This document shows positions 28,902 to 36,958 of a DNA stretch of 51,857 nt, piece by piece. The position numbers and the translations under genes were made by a program. Each line of letters starts with the position of its first letter. Within the stretch, counting starts at the first letter, position 1. The DNA lies in contig NZ_QAJR01000034.1 of the NCBI RefSeq assembly GCF_003852545.1, positions 1-51,857 of the forward strand, read 5' to 3'. A model generated the notes under the pieces. That model did not search any database and was not told the DNA's origin. It was given only the letters and a program-made list of their open reading frames with translations. The DNA is from Acidovorax sp. FJL06. GTDB taxonomy: Bacteria; Pseudomonadota; Gammaproteobacteria; Burkholderiales; Burkholderiaceae_C.

Positions 28902-28961
28902 AGGATTGCTACTCAATTTATAGCTGCATGCGCTTGACCAGCAAGCGCCAGAGCCATGTTC
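28902..28961. repeat. Short palindromic repeat, TAGC...GCGCTT family, copy 4
   Basis: GGATTGCTACTCAATTTATAG, CTGCATGCGCTTGACCAGC and AAGCGCCAGAGCC abut the oxoprolinase start codon on its upstream side. They would lie in its leader, and no ribosome site is evident between the repeat and the ATG. Confidence 0.75.
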
Positions 28962-29015
28962 AATTCAAATCAAATCAAATGGGATCAATAAAAAACAAAA
29001 CGGTGGAAGGCGGCG

Positions 29016-29546
29016 TTACAACGATGCCGCCGAACGCGCCGCCTGGTCGTACATGCCCGAGAGCACGCGCAGCAGGCGGGCCAGCTCGCCGATGTCGCGG
29101 TTCAGCGCATCGTCGGCGTTCAACGCATCGATGAGGCAGGACTCGCGGATCTCGCGGTAGCGCTGCACGTAGGCGCGGCCAGTGTCGGTGGCGGCGTAGG
29201 TGACTTCCTTGCCGTTCTTTTGCGAGGCCACCACGCCCAGGGTCTGCAGCTTCTTGAGTGAGTAGTTCACCAAGTGCGTGTCTTCCACATTCATGATGAA
29301 GCAGATGTCGGCCAGGCGCTTGTCGCGCGCCCGGTGCGTGACATGGTGCAGCACCACCACATCGAGCGGCGTCAGGTCCTTGAGGCCCGCCGCCGCCATG
29401 CAATGCACCACCCAGCGGTGGAACGCATTGCCCGCCACGATGAGGCCGAACTCGAACTCGCTCATCTCCGCGCTCTGCGCGGACACCAGGTGTGCAGACG
29501 ACACGATGGGCCCGGATTCACCGGGCGCCTTGGCTGCAGATTTCAT
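29016..29546 (-). CDS. MarR-like winged-helix regulator
   Basis: This 176-aa protein has a winged-helix domain at about 48-140 (DVVVLHHVTHRARDKRLADICFIMNVEDTHLVNYSLKKLQTLGVV). TSEFE-type helices at the N-terminus and a helical C-terminus should make a dimer, as in MarR proteins. I chose the ATG at 29546 (MKSAAKAPG); the frame opens at 29609. It lies just upstream of the oxoprolinase on the same strand and divergent from dctP, so it is likely the local regulator. The divergent gap holds an 8-bp tandem repeat. The ligand is unknown. Confidence 0.85.
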   Translation of the reverse strand: MKSAAKAPGESGPIVSSAHLVSAQSAEMSEFEFGLIVAGNAFHRWVVHCMAAAGLKDLTPLDVVVLHHVTHRARDKRLADICFIMNVEDTHLVNYSLKKLQTLGVVASQKNGKEVTYAATDTGRAYVQRYREIRESCLIDALNADDALNRDIGELARLLRVLSGMYDQAARSAASL

Positions 29547-29617
29547 GGACTCAGGCCTTTGCGGATGGGAAGTGTTGGCACGGCTTGTGCATGCAAATAT
29601 TGTAGGCAAGTCGATGA

Positions 29618-29636
29618 TAATTTGTTGGTAATTTGT
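29618..29636. promoter_or_regulatory. Tandem TAATTTGT boxes between MarR-like gene and TRAP operon
   Basis: TAATTTGT occurs at 29618-29625 and 29629-29636, exactly 11 bp (one helical turn) apart. The site lies 72 bp before the regulator start. A binding site for the regulator is a fair guess, but MarR sites are usually palindromes. Confidence 0.35.
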
Positions 29637-29690
29637 CAGCGTTTAGGCAAAACACCTATCGCAATTGGGTCGGCTTCCGATACAGTAATC

Positions 29691-29959
29691 AGAGCCTGTT
29701 TACGGTCTCCCAAGGGTCGCGCAGCGGTCTTGGCGGGTGGGATGCTAGGCGCGGTGCGCAGTGGATAGCCCGGCTATCCACAAGCTTTGCTCCGCCGCAG
29801 ACCGCCCGCCAAGACCACTGCCCGAAGGGTTGGAGCGAAATCGGGTGATTGGACGCCCCGGCTGCTTGCATGGGCACGAGCCCATGCGGCGCACCCGAAG
29901 CATCCACTCATCCCGATTGCGCTCCAACGCGATCCCTTGCGAGACCGTAAGCAGGCTCT
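29691..29959. repeat. 269-bp structured inverted-repeat element upstream of dctP
   Basis: The ends are imperfect inverted repeats of about 31 bp, AGAGCCTGTTTACGGTCTCC against AGAGCCTGCTTACGGTCTCG (reverse of 29959). Two hairpins lie inside. The first is GGTCTTGGCGGG (29726-29737) with CCCGCCAAGACC (29805-29816), with GTGGATAGCCCGGCTATCCAC nested at its tip. The second is TTGGAGCG (29830-29837) with CGCTCCAA (29920-29927), with CATGGGC/GCCCATG at its tip. It encodes no protein. It fills most of the 439-bp gap between the regulator and dctP and ends 26 bp before the dctP start. It may be a small non-autonomous mobile element. Confidence 0.75.
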
Positions 29960-29985
29960 TACATCCAACCTTGCGGAGCTATTTC

Positions 29986-30969
29986 ATGAAGCGTCGAATC
30001 TTCTCCACCGCCGCACTCGGCCTGTCCTTGGCTGCGGGCCTGTCTGTCACCTCGGCATTCGCCCAGACCAAGTGGGACCTGGCGGCGGCCTACCCGGCCA
30101 CCAACTTCCACACCGAAAACATGGCGCAGCTGGCGAGCGATGTGGACAAGGCCACGGGCGGCAAGTTCAAGATCACGGTGCACGCCAACGCCGCGCTGTT
30201 CAAGGCCCCCGAAATCAAGCGCGCCGTGCAAGGCGGCCAGGCGCAGATGGGCGAAATCCTGCTGGCCAACTTCCAGAACGAATGGCAGCTGTTTGGCGTG
30301 GATGGCCTGCCCTTCCTGGCCGACAGCTACGACGCCTCCAAGAAGCTCTACGCCGCGCAAAAGCCCTTCCTCGAAAAGAAGCTGGCCGAACAAGGCATGG
30401 TGCTGCTGTACACCGTGGCCTGGCCACCGCAGGGCATCTACACCAAGAAGCCGCTGGCCAGCGCAGCCGACCTCAAGGGCATCAAGTGGCGTGCCTACAG
30501 CCCCGCCACCGCGCGCATTGCCGAGCTGGTGGGCGCACAGCCCGTGACGGTGCAGGCGGCCGAGTTCTCGCAGGCCCTAGCCACGGGCGTGGTCGAATCG
30601 ACCATGACCTCGGGCGCCACGGGTGTGGACAGCAAGCTCTACGAGCACCTCAAGTTCTACTACGACACCCAGGCCTGGCTGCCCAAGAATGCGGTGCTGG
30701 TGAACAAGAAGGCCTTTGACGCCCTGGACAAGCCTCTGCAGGAAGCCCTGCTCAAGGCCGGTGCTGACGCAGAAGCACGCGGCTGGGCCAACAGCGCCAA
30801 GGTCAACACCGACACCGTGGCCAAGCTCAAGGCCAACGGCATGGACGTGGCCACCCCGCCCGCCGCATTGAAGGCCGACATGGCCAAGGTGGGCGACACC
30901 ATGCTCAAGGAATGGCTGGACAAGGCCGGCCCCGAAGGCAAGGCCCTGATCGACGCCTACCGCAAGTAA
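29986..30969 (+). CDS. dctP: TRAP transporter periplasmic solute-binding protein (DctP family)
   Basis: This 327-aa binding protein has a signal peptide cleaved after residue 26 (SAFA). It contains TRAP features: KWRAYSPATARIAELVGAQPVTVQAAEFSQALATGVVEST, where the Arg normally binds the substrate carboxylate. It captures the solute in the periplasm for DctQM. The ATG at 29986 has GCGGAG upstream. The frame open from 29761 crosses the structured element and is not coding there. It is the first gene of the dctP-dctQ-dctM operon, divergent from the MarR-like gene. Confidence 0.93.
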   Translation: MKRRIFSTAALGLSLAAGLSVTSAFAQTKWDLAAAYPATNFHTENMAQLASDVDKATGGKFKITVHANAALFKAPEIKRAVQGGQAQMGEILLANFQNEWQLFGVDGLPFLADSYDASKKLYAAQKPFLEKKLAEQGMVLLYTVAWPPQGIYTKKPLASAADLKGIKWRAYSPATARIAELVGAQPVTVQAAEFSQALATGVVESTMTSGATGVDSKLYEHLKFYYDTQAWLPKNAVLVNKKAFDALDKPLQEALLKAGADAEARGWANSAKVNTDTVAKLKANGMDVATPPAALKADMAKVGDTMLKEWLDKAGPEGKALIDAYRK

Positions 30970-30996
30970 GCGGACACGACCCTGAAGACCCTGTCC

Positions 30997-31506
30997 ATGC
31001 GTCGTCTGCTTGATTTCTTGTACGACAGCGCCGCCGCCCTGGCGGCGCTTTTTATGGTCGGACTGCTGGGGATGGTGCTGCTGTCCGTCATCAGCCGCCA
31101 GTTCCACTTCCATGTGCCGGGCACCGATGCCTACGCGGGCTACCTGATGGCCGCAACCGGCTTTCTGGCACTGGCCCACACGCTCAAGCGCGGTGAACAC
31201 ATCCGCGTCACGCTGCTGCTGAACTTCCTCAAGGGCGGCGCCAAGAAGGCGTTCGAGGTCTGGGCGCTGGCCATCGCCACGCTGCTGGCCCTGCTGTTTG
31301 CGGCCTACAGCTGCAAGCTGGCCTGGCAGTCGCACGAGTTCCACGACATCTCCACCGGCAGCGACGCCACCCCGCTGTGGATCCCCCAGATCGCCATGGC
31401 CCTGGGCACGGTGATCCTGGCCATCGCCTTCATCGACGAGCTGGTGCTGGAGCTGATGGGCCAACGCACCGAAGCCCATCCCGGCGAAGCCCTGCGCAAT
31501 GAATGA
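30997..31506 (+). CDS. dctQ: TRAP transporter small membrane subunit
   Basis: This 169-aa subunit has four membrane helices, as in the DctQ family, with SVISRQFHFHVPGTDAYAGYLMAATGFLALAHTLKRGEHIRVTLLL as the family signature. It stabilises or links the large subunit. It is 27 bp after dctP and 21 bp before dctM. Confidence 0.92.
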   Translation: MRRLLDFLYDSAAALAALFMVGLLGMVLLSVISRQFHFHVPGTDAYAGYLMAATGFLALAHTLKRGEHIRVTLLLNFLKGGAKKAFEVWALAIATLLALLFAAYSCKLAWQSHEFHDISTGSDATPLWIPQIAMALGTVILAIAFIDELVLELMGQRTEAHPGEALRNE

Positions 31507-31527
31507 ACCAACCAGGCACTACCAACC

Positions 31528-32832
31528 ATGAGTGATCTCGCCATTACCGGCCTGCTCGTACTGTCGCTGTTCCTGATCTTGGGCAGCGGCGTGTGGATCG
31601 GGCTCACCCTCTCCGGCGTTGCCTGGATCGGCATGCAACTGTTTTCCGCGCGCCCTGCGGGCGATGCCATGGCCGTCACCATCTGGGGCAGCGCCTCCAG
31701 CTGGACGCTCACGGCCCTGCCCCTGTTCATCTGGATGGGCGAAATCCTGTTCCGCACCCGCCTGTCGCAGGACATGTTCAAGGGCCTCGCGCCCTGGGTG
31801 CAGGCCCTGCCGGGCCGCCTGCTGCACACCAACGTGGTGGGTTGCACCATCTTTGCTGCCGTATCGGGCTCCAGCGCGGCCACCTGCGCCACCATCGGCA
31901 AGATGACCCTGCCCGAGCTGACGCGCCGCGGCTACCCCGAGCACATGGTCGTAGGCACGCTGGCCGGGGCCAGCACGCTGGGCCTGCTGATTCCGCCCTC
32001 GATCATCATGATCGTCTATGGCGTGTCGGCCGAGGTCTCGATCTCGCAGCTGTTCATCGCCGGCGTGCTGCCAGGCATCCTGCTGGCGGCGCTGTTCTCG
32101 GGCTACATCATGGTCTGGGCACTGCGCCACCCCGAGCAGGTGCCCGCCGCCGATGTGCGCATGAGCTTCATGCAAAAGCTGTCGGAGTCGCGCAGCCTGA
32201 TCCCCGTGGTGCTGCTGATTGCCGCCGTGCTGGGCAGCATCTACACCGGCTTTGCTACGGCCACCGAGGCGGCGGCCGTGGGCGTGGTGGGTTCGCTCGT
32301 GCTGTCGGCCGTGCAGGGCTCGATGAACTGGGGCACCTTCAAGGACTCGCTGATGGGCGCCACGCGCCTGTACTGCATGATCGCGCTGATCCTGGCGGGG
32401 GCCGCCTTCCTCACGCTGGCCATGGGCTACATCGGCCTGCCGCGCCACCTGGCGGAATGGATTGCCTCGCTGGGCCTGAACCAGGCCCAGCTCATCGTAG
32501 CGCTGGCGATCTTCTACATCGTGCTCGGGTGCTTCCTGGACGGCATCTCGATGGTGGTGCTGACCATGGGCGTGCTCATGCCCACGGTGCAGGCGGCCGG
32601 CATCGACACCATCTGGTTCGGCATCTTCATCGTGCTGGTGGTCGAGATGGCGCAGATCACCCCGCCCGTGGGCTTCAACTTGTTCGTGCTGCAAGGCATG
32701 ACAGGCCGCCAGCTGCCCTGGATTGCCAAGGTGGCACTGCCCATGTTTTTGCTGATGTGCGGCGCCGTGGCCCTGATCTACGTCTTCCCCGGCATCGTGA
32801 CCTGGCTGCCGCAGCAGATGTCGGCGCGCTGA
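31528..32832 (+). CDS. dctM: TRAP transporter large permease subunit
   Basis: This 434-aa protein has about 12 membrane helices and forms the transport path, driven by a sodium gradient. Typical sequences are AAVSGSSAATCATIGKMTLPEL, GLLIPPSIIMIVYGV, and EMAQITPPVGFNLFVLQGM. It ends 15 bp before a strong stem that should stop transcription. Confidence 0.95.
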   Translation: MSDLAITGLLVLSLFLILGSGVWIGLTLSGVAWIGMQLFSARPAGDAMAVTIWGSASSWTLTALPLFIWMGEILFRTRLSQDMFKGLAPWVQALPGRLLHTNVVGCTIFAAVSGSSAATCATIGKMTLPELTRRGYPEHMVVGTLAGASTLGLLIPPSIIMIVYGVSAEVSISQLFIAGVLPGILLAALFSGYIMVWALRHPEQVPAADVRMSFMQKLSESRSLIPVVLLIAAVLGSIYTGFATATEAAAVGVVGSLVLSAVQGSMNWGTFKDSLMGATRLYCMIALILAGAAFLTLAMGYIGLPRHLAEWIASLGLNQAQLIVALAIFYIVLGCFLDGISMVVLTMGVLMPTVQAAGIDTIWFGIFIVLVVEMAQITPPVGFNLFVLQGMTGRQLPWIAKVALPMFLLMCGAVALIYVFPGIVTWLPQQMSAR

Positions 32833-32847
32833 GCCAGCCTGCAACAG

Positions 32848-32886
32848 ACAAAGCGGGGCGGCCCCACCAAGGCCGCCCCGCTTTGT
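32848..32886 (+). terminator. Terminator-like stem after dctM
   Basis: A perfect 16-bp GC-rich stem (32848-32863 with 32871-32886) closes a 7-base loop. A T-tract is absent, but a TTTAA follows shortly. It ends the TRAP operon. Confidence 0.7.
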
Positions 32887-32892
32887 GCTTTA

Positions 32893-33055
32893 AGAGGCTG
32901 TTTTAAAAGTCGGCGCAAGGCGAGTCGCGACTAAAAATGCGGGGATGCAAGGCGCAAACCGGAGCCGGGCTGGTGGCCCGGCGAGGATTTGCAACGCCGC
33001 AGACCCGCGTTTTTAGCCGCGATCACGCCCGCGTCGGACTATTGAAACAGCCTCT
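32893..33055. repeat. 163-bp palindromic element between dctM and crcB
   Basis: The ends are inverted repeats, AGAGGCTGTTTTAAAAGTCG against AGAGGCTGTTTCAATAGTCC (reverse of 33055). Inside, CTAAAAATGCGGG pairs with CCCGCGTTTTTAG, and GCCGGGCTGGTGGCCCGGC forms the tip. No gene is present. It looks like a small palindromic mobile element, different in sequence from the one before dctP. Confidence 0.7.
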
Positions 33056-33108
33056 CGGGGGACGGTGCGAGGCGATTCCGGGGCCTCAAATCCAGCGACA
33101 ATGGCCCG

Positions 33109-33492
33109 ATGTTGAACGTTCTTGCCATCTGCATCGGCGCCTGTGTGGGCGCGCTGGCGCGCTGGCGCCTGGGCCTGTGGCTCAGCCCCGGGGGCCTGAT
33201 TCCCTGGGGTACCCTCACCGCCAACCTGGTGGGCGGTTACCTCATCGGCGTGTGTGTCGCCGTGTTCCACGCCATGCCCCAGCTCGACCCGGTGTGGCGG
33301 CTGGCCCTGGTCACGGGCTTCCTGGGCGCACTCACCACGTTTTCCAGCTTCTCGGCCGAGGTGGTCGAGATGCTGATGGTGCAGCGCTACGCGATGGCGC
33401 TGGGCACCACCGCGCTGCACCTGCTGGGCTCGCTGGGCCTCACGGTGCTTGGCATGCAAAGTGCTTCGTATTTCATAGCGTCACGCGCTTGA
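33109..33492 (+). CDS. crcB: Fluoride exporter CrcB/FluC
   Basis: This 127-aa protein forms a dual-topology fluoride channel with four membrane helices. It shows GACVGALARW, LTANLVGGYLIGV and TGFLGALTTFSSFSAE, where the Asn and the TTFSSF segment line the channel. The last residues and the stop codon (SASYFIASRA) are encoded by a TAGC-family repeat, so its natural end may have been altered. I see no fluoride riboswitch upstream. Confidence 0.9.
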   Translation: MLNVLAICIGACVGALARWRLGLWLSPGGLIPWGTLTANLVGGYLIGVCVAVFHAMPQLDPVWRLALVTGFLGALTTFSSFSAEVVEMLMVQRYAMALGTTALHLLGSLGLTVLGMQSASYFIASRA

Positions 33493-33512
33493 CCCCTGGG
33501 CGCCAGCAAGCC
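33461..33512. repeat. Short palindromic repeat, TAGC...GCGCTT family, copy 5
   Basis: GTGCTTCGTATTTCATAGCG, TCACGCGCTTGACCCC and GGGCGCCAGCAAGCC overlap the last residues of crcB and its stop codon. Confidence 0.6.
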
Positions 33513-33619
33513 ATCACGTCACAAAACAACGCCATACTGCTCCAGTAGCCCGCCCCACCGGCAACGGCCTGCGCCGCCCCCTCCTTTCTCCATCCACCGA
33601 CCTATCCGCGAGTCCTGCC

Positions 33620-34483
33620 ATGGAATCCAACACCCAACTCAACGAACGCCGCCTGGCCGATGCCTGGGCGGAACTTCACGCCCACGCCACCAATGGCAAC
33701 CCCCTGCAGGCCGACGCCTACCGCATGGCCTTTGCCGACCCCGAATTCCTGTTCCGCCGCGAAACCCGTGGCATCCGCTTTCAGCTGGAGATGCTCAAGC
33801 CCGACCTGGGCCAGACCGAGCAAGGCATCGAAAACACCATCGTGGTCTTTGGCAGTGCCCGCTTCATGGCCCCGGAAGATGCCGAGCAAGCACTCAAAGC
33901 CGCTGAAGCAGCGGGAGAGGCAACACAGATCGTGCGCGCCAAGCTCGCGGTGCGCAACGCCCGCTACTACGATCTTGCACGGCAGTTCGCCCAGCTGGTG
34001 GCGGAATACAGCGAGCGCCAGCGCCCGGCAGACCGCCTCTACATCTGCACGGGCGGCGGCCCCGGCATCATGGAAGCCGCCAACCGGGGCGCCCACGACA
34101 TCGGGGCCCCCAACGTGGGTCTGAACATCGCCCTGCCACATGAACAAAGCGGCAACCGCTACATCACCCCCTCGCTGAGCTTCAAGTTCCACTACTTCGC
34201 CTTGCGCAAGATGCACTTCATGATGCGTGCCAAGGCGCTGGTGGCCTTCCCCGGCGGCTTTGGCACGCTGGACGAGCTGTTCGAGGTGCTGACCCTGGTG
34301 CAAACGGGCAAGGCCAAGCCCGTGCCCATCGTGCTGTGTGGCGTGGACTACTGGAAGCGCCTGATCAATTTCGATGTGCTGGTGGAAGAAGGCACGATCT
34401 CGGCGCAGGACCTCAAACTCTTCCACTACACCGATGACCCGCAGGAAGCCTGGGACCTGATCCGCGCGTTCTACCAGCTGTAA
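33620..34483 (+). CDS. LOG-family nucleotide 5'-monophosphate phosphoribohydrolase-like protein
   Basis: This 287-aa protein has the LOG motif GGFGTLDELFE (about 210-220) and GGGPGIMEAANRGA (about 145-158). In plants and bacteria LOG enzymes free a base or riboside from a nucleotide, and many bacterial members have unknown substrates. An N-terminal extension of about 70 residues makes it longer than a plain LOG (about 190 aa). It lies convergent with the FecR-domain gene and has a gap of 127 bp from crcB. Confidence 0.85.
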   Translation: MESNTQLNERRLADAWAELHAHATNGNPLQADAYRMAFADPEFLFRRETRGIRFQLEMLKPDLGQTEQGIENTIVVFGSARFMAPEDAEQALKAAEAAGEATQIVRAKLAVRNARYYDLARQFAQLVAEYSERQRPADRLYICTGGGPGIMEAANRGAHDIGAPNVGLNIALPHEQSGNRYITPSLSFKFHYFALRKMHFMMRAKALVAFPGGFGTLDELFEVLTLVQTGKAKPVPIVLCGVDYWKRLINFDVLVEEGTISAQDLKLFHYTDDPQEAWDLIRAFYQL

Positions 34484-34544
34484 GGTGACGGCCAACGCCG
34501 CGCCGGGCCAGCCGCCACGGCGTGGCACCGCGCCCCCCCGGCCG

Positions 34545-35507
34545 CTACCGGATCACCGGGGGTGGCGGCGGTGGCGGGGGCAGCAGGATGATGGGCAGCA
34601 CCGGGATGAACACGAACGGCGGCCGCACCGTGGGCGGCGGAGGTGCCGTGGTCGTGGGCGGTGGCGCCGTGGTGGCCGGAGGCGGGGGTGCCGTGGGCCG
34701 CGTGGGTGGCGGCGGGGTCGGCGCCGGGGGTTGGTAGTCGTCCACCGGCGGTGGCGGCGCCACCGGCACCGGTGGTGGCGGTGCGGTCACGGGCGGCGGT
34801 GGTGCCACCGGGATCGGTGCCGGGGTGGGCGCCGGCACCATGTACACAAACGCGCGGCGCCCCTGCACGTCCAGTTGCTCACCCACCAGCATCGGGGTCG
34901 GCAGCCCGGGCACCGGCAGCAAGGCGCGGGTGTGGGTATACACCGGCAGCTCCTGGTCGGACAGCACCAGCACGGCCTCGCCGGCCGTCACGCCCACGCA
35001 GCCCGCCTGGGTGCACACCTCAATCTCGTCCTGCTCACCCGACACCAGCACCTGGCCGTTGGCATCGATGGCCAGCATGAAAGCCGAGCCCCGGATGCCC
35101 ACCACCGCCGTGGGCGTGACCACCTTGTAGCTGGCGGGGTTGCGCTTGCCGATCAGCCCCGTGAGCGCGCGCATGCCGCCGCGCAGCAGGTGGACCACGA
35201 AATGGTCTTCGCCCGTGCCCGCGCCGTCGGCATAGCGGGTCACGGTGAATTGCGAGCCCGGGTACAGGGCCACCAGCCCCCCGTCCGAAAAGCGGATCTG
35301 CGCCCGCCCCTCGCTGCCCGTGAGCACCACGTCGCCACCATCGAGCTCGGCCCCCTTGGCCAGGCGCGACAGGTTGTCGCCCCGGCGCAGCTGCACATCG
35401 CCGGCCGTGAACTGCACCAGCCCGGCGGCCGCCAGCCCGGTGAGTGGCCAGGCCGCCACCATGCCCATCAGCAGCGCCAGCCGGGCGCGTTTTTGGTCGG
35501 ATGTCAT
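34545..35507 (-). CDS. FecR-domain exported protein with a proline-rich tail
   Basis: This 320-aa protein has an N-terminal signal or anchor (about 8-28), a FecR domain (about 35-180) with LLRGGMRALTG and VVTPTAVVGIRGSAF, and a tail of about 95 residues made mostly of Pro, with Thr, Val and Ala. Two Cys (165 and 170) are in the FecR domain. FecR domains act in sensing and in cell-surface proteins. No sigma factor or TonB receptor is nearby, so it is not a standard FecIRA system. The ATG at 35507 has a GGAGG site; the frame opens at 35534. It is downstream of the outer-membrane barrel gene by 62 bp, probably one operon. Confidence 0.82.
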   Translation of the reverse strand: MTSDQKRARLALLMGMVAAWPLTGLAAAGLVQFTAGDVQLRRGDNLSRLAKGAELDGGDVVLTGSEGRAQIRFSDGGLVALYPGSQFTVTRYADGAGTGEDHFVVHLLRGGMRALTGLIGKRNPASYKVVTPTAVVGIRGSAFMLAIDANGQVLVSGEQDEIEVCTQAGCVGVTAGEAVLVLSDQELPVYTHTRALLPVPGLPTPMLVGEQLDVQGRRAFVYMVPAPTPAPIPVAPPPPVTAPPPPVPVAPPPPVDDYQPPAPTPPPPTRPTAPPPPATTAPPPTTTAPPPPTVRPPFVFIPVLPIILLPPPPPPPPVIR

Positions 35508-35569
35508 AAGCACCTCCACGGTGTGCACGTCCACGGTGTCGCAGCGAAACCCCAGGGATGTGGCCGCAT

Positions 35570-36907
35570 TCAGAACTCCCGGCGCACAAGGATGGAAAAC
35601 ACCCGCCGCTCATAGTCGGTGATCGGCAGCGTGGAGGCATTGCGCGTGAGCTGCCACTGCGGCGTCACGCGCCAGCCCGGTGCCGGGGTCCAGCTCAGGC
35701 CCAGCGCCACCTGGGCCTGGCGATCCGTGCGCGTCACGGCAAAAAACGGGTCTGGCCCACCGTAGCGCCGGTGCTCCCAGTCGGCGCTGGCAAACACGGC
35801 CCACTGGGGCGCCAGCGGCCACTGCCCGCCCACGCGCACACCCCACAGGTGGTGCCCCAGCGGATCGGCATTGCTGGCCTTGGGCTGTTCGCGCCCGCCA
35901 TACACGCCCGCGTAGGCCGAGGCGCCATTGCGCAGCAGGTGCGAGTACGAGGTGCCCACCACGCTGCGCCGCACATTGCGCAACTCCTGCCCCGGGTAGC
36001 GCACCTCCAGCACCTGCAAAAAGCTGCCCCACTGCCGGAACCCGTCGATGCGGTAGATCCACTCGCCCAGCACACCGCCCATGGTGCGCAGGCGCGCGCC
36101 GTCGAGTGCGTAGTACGAGCCCTGCCCCGAGACAATCACCTCGTGCCGCTCGGCCCGCCAGGCCATGCCCAAGGCGCCATCCAGGGCCGTGTGGTCAAAC
36201 CGGTCGGCCTGGCCCCCGTAGTGGCGCGTGGCCGCGAGCGCCGTGCCCACCACGGACCAGCGCGAATTGATCACCGCCCGGCCCCGCAGCCCGCCCTGCG
36301 CCACCACGTAGCGGCCCGATGTGGCCCGCGCCTCGGGCAACAGGGCCCAGGGCGGTGTGCCCGCCACCGGGGACTGCAGCTCGCTCACCACCGGGGCGGC
36401 ATTGGCGTTGGAGTCGTGCCCCACGCCCAGCTCCACATAGCCCTTGAGCGAAGAGCGGCCGCCATACTCCGGGCGGTCGTAGGAATACAGGAACTGATCG
36501 AGGGTATGCCCCGCATCCACGGGGACCAGCAGGGCCCGCGCTTCGGGCGGCAGGGCCAGCACGCCCCGGCGGTCGCCCACCGCCTGCAGGGACTGCCCCA
36601 GCGCCACCTGGGCAGCCAGGTTGCCGGGCTCGGCCGCCAGCACCCGCTCACGGGCCAGGATAGCGCGCGTGTACTGGCCTGCGGCATGCGCCGCGTCGCC
36701 CATAGCGGCATCGAAGACGGGGTCGCCCGCGCGCTGGGCCTCGTGCGCATCGAGCAGTTGAAAGGCCTGCAAGGCCTGCCCCTGGCGCACCAGGGCGGTG
36801 GCCTGCTGGACCACCTCGTCGGCCCATGCCACAGAGGGCAGGCCCGCGCCCAGCGCCGAAGCCAGGCACCATGGCAACACGCGCCGTGACCAGAATCGAA
36901 GGTACAT
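35570..36907 (-). CDS. Outer-membrane barrel protein with TPR-like N-terminus
   Basis: This 445-aa protein has a signal peptide (to about residue 29, AWA), then helices that look like TPRs (about 30-130), then a beta-rich C-terminal part of about 290 residues ending in Phe (RREF), typical of an outer-membrane barrel. That layout resembles the surface-lipoprotein assembly modifiers (Slam, DUF560), although I see no lipoprotein substrate gene here. It is followed by the FecR-domain gene, and upstream (52 bp) is an MFS gene on the same strand. Another possibility is a surface-exposed porin-like protein. Confidence 0.72.
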   Translation of the reverse strand: MYLRFWSRRVLPWCLASALGAGLPSVAWADEVVQQATALVRQGQALQAFQLLDAHEAQRAGDPVFDAAMGDAAHAAGQYTRAILARERVLAAEPGNLAAQVALGQSLQAVGDRRGVLALPPEARALLVPVDAGHTLDQFLYSYDRPEYGGRSSLKGYVELGVGHDSNANAAPVVSELQSPVAGTPPWALLPEARATSGRYVVAQGGLRGRAVINSRWSVVGTALAATRHYGGQADRFDHTALDGALGMAWRAERHEVIVSGQGSYYALDGARLRTMGGVLGEWIYRIDGFRQWGSFLQVLEVRYPGQELRNVRRSVVGTSYSHLLRNGASAYAGVYGGREQPKASNADPLGHHLWGVRVGGQWPLAPQWAVFASADWEHRRYGGPDPFFAVTRTDRQAQVALGLSWTPAPGWRVTPQWQLTRNASTLPITDYERRVFSILVRREF

Positions 36908-36958
36908 GACAGCCCCCCTCTTGGAACCCGCAGACGGATGGAGGCAATTTACACCTGT

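Noticed and set aside
26448-28937. A long plus-strand open frame of 829 codons antisense to the oxoprolinase gene
   Set aside because: Same His/Ala-rich shadow pattern. The sense strand has clear oxoprolinase motifs.
33056-33108. A possible fluoride riboswitch before crcB
   Set aside because: A GGCGATTCC stretch is present but I cannot build the conserved pseudoknot, so I do not call it.
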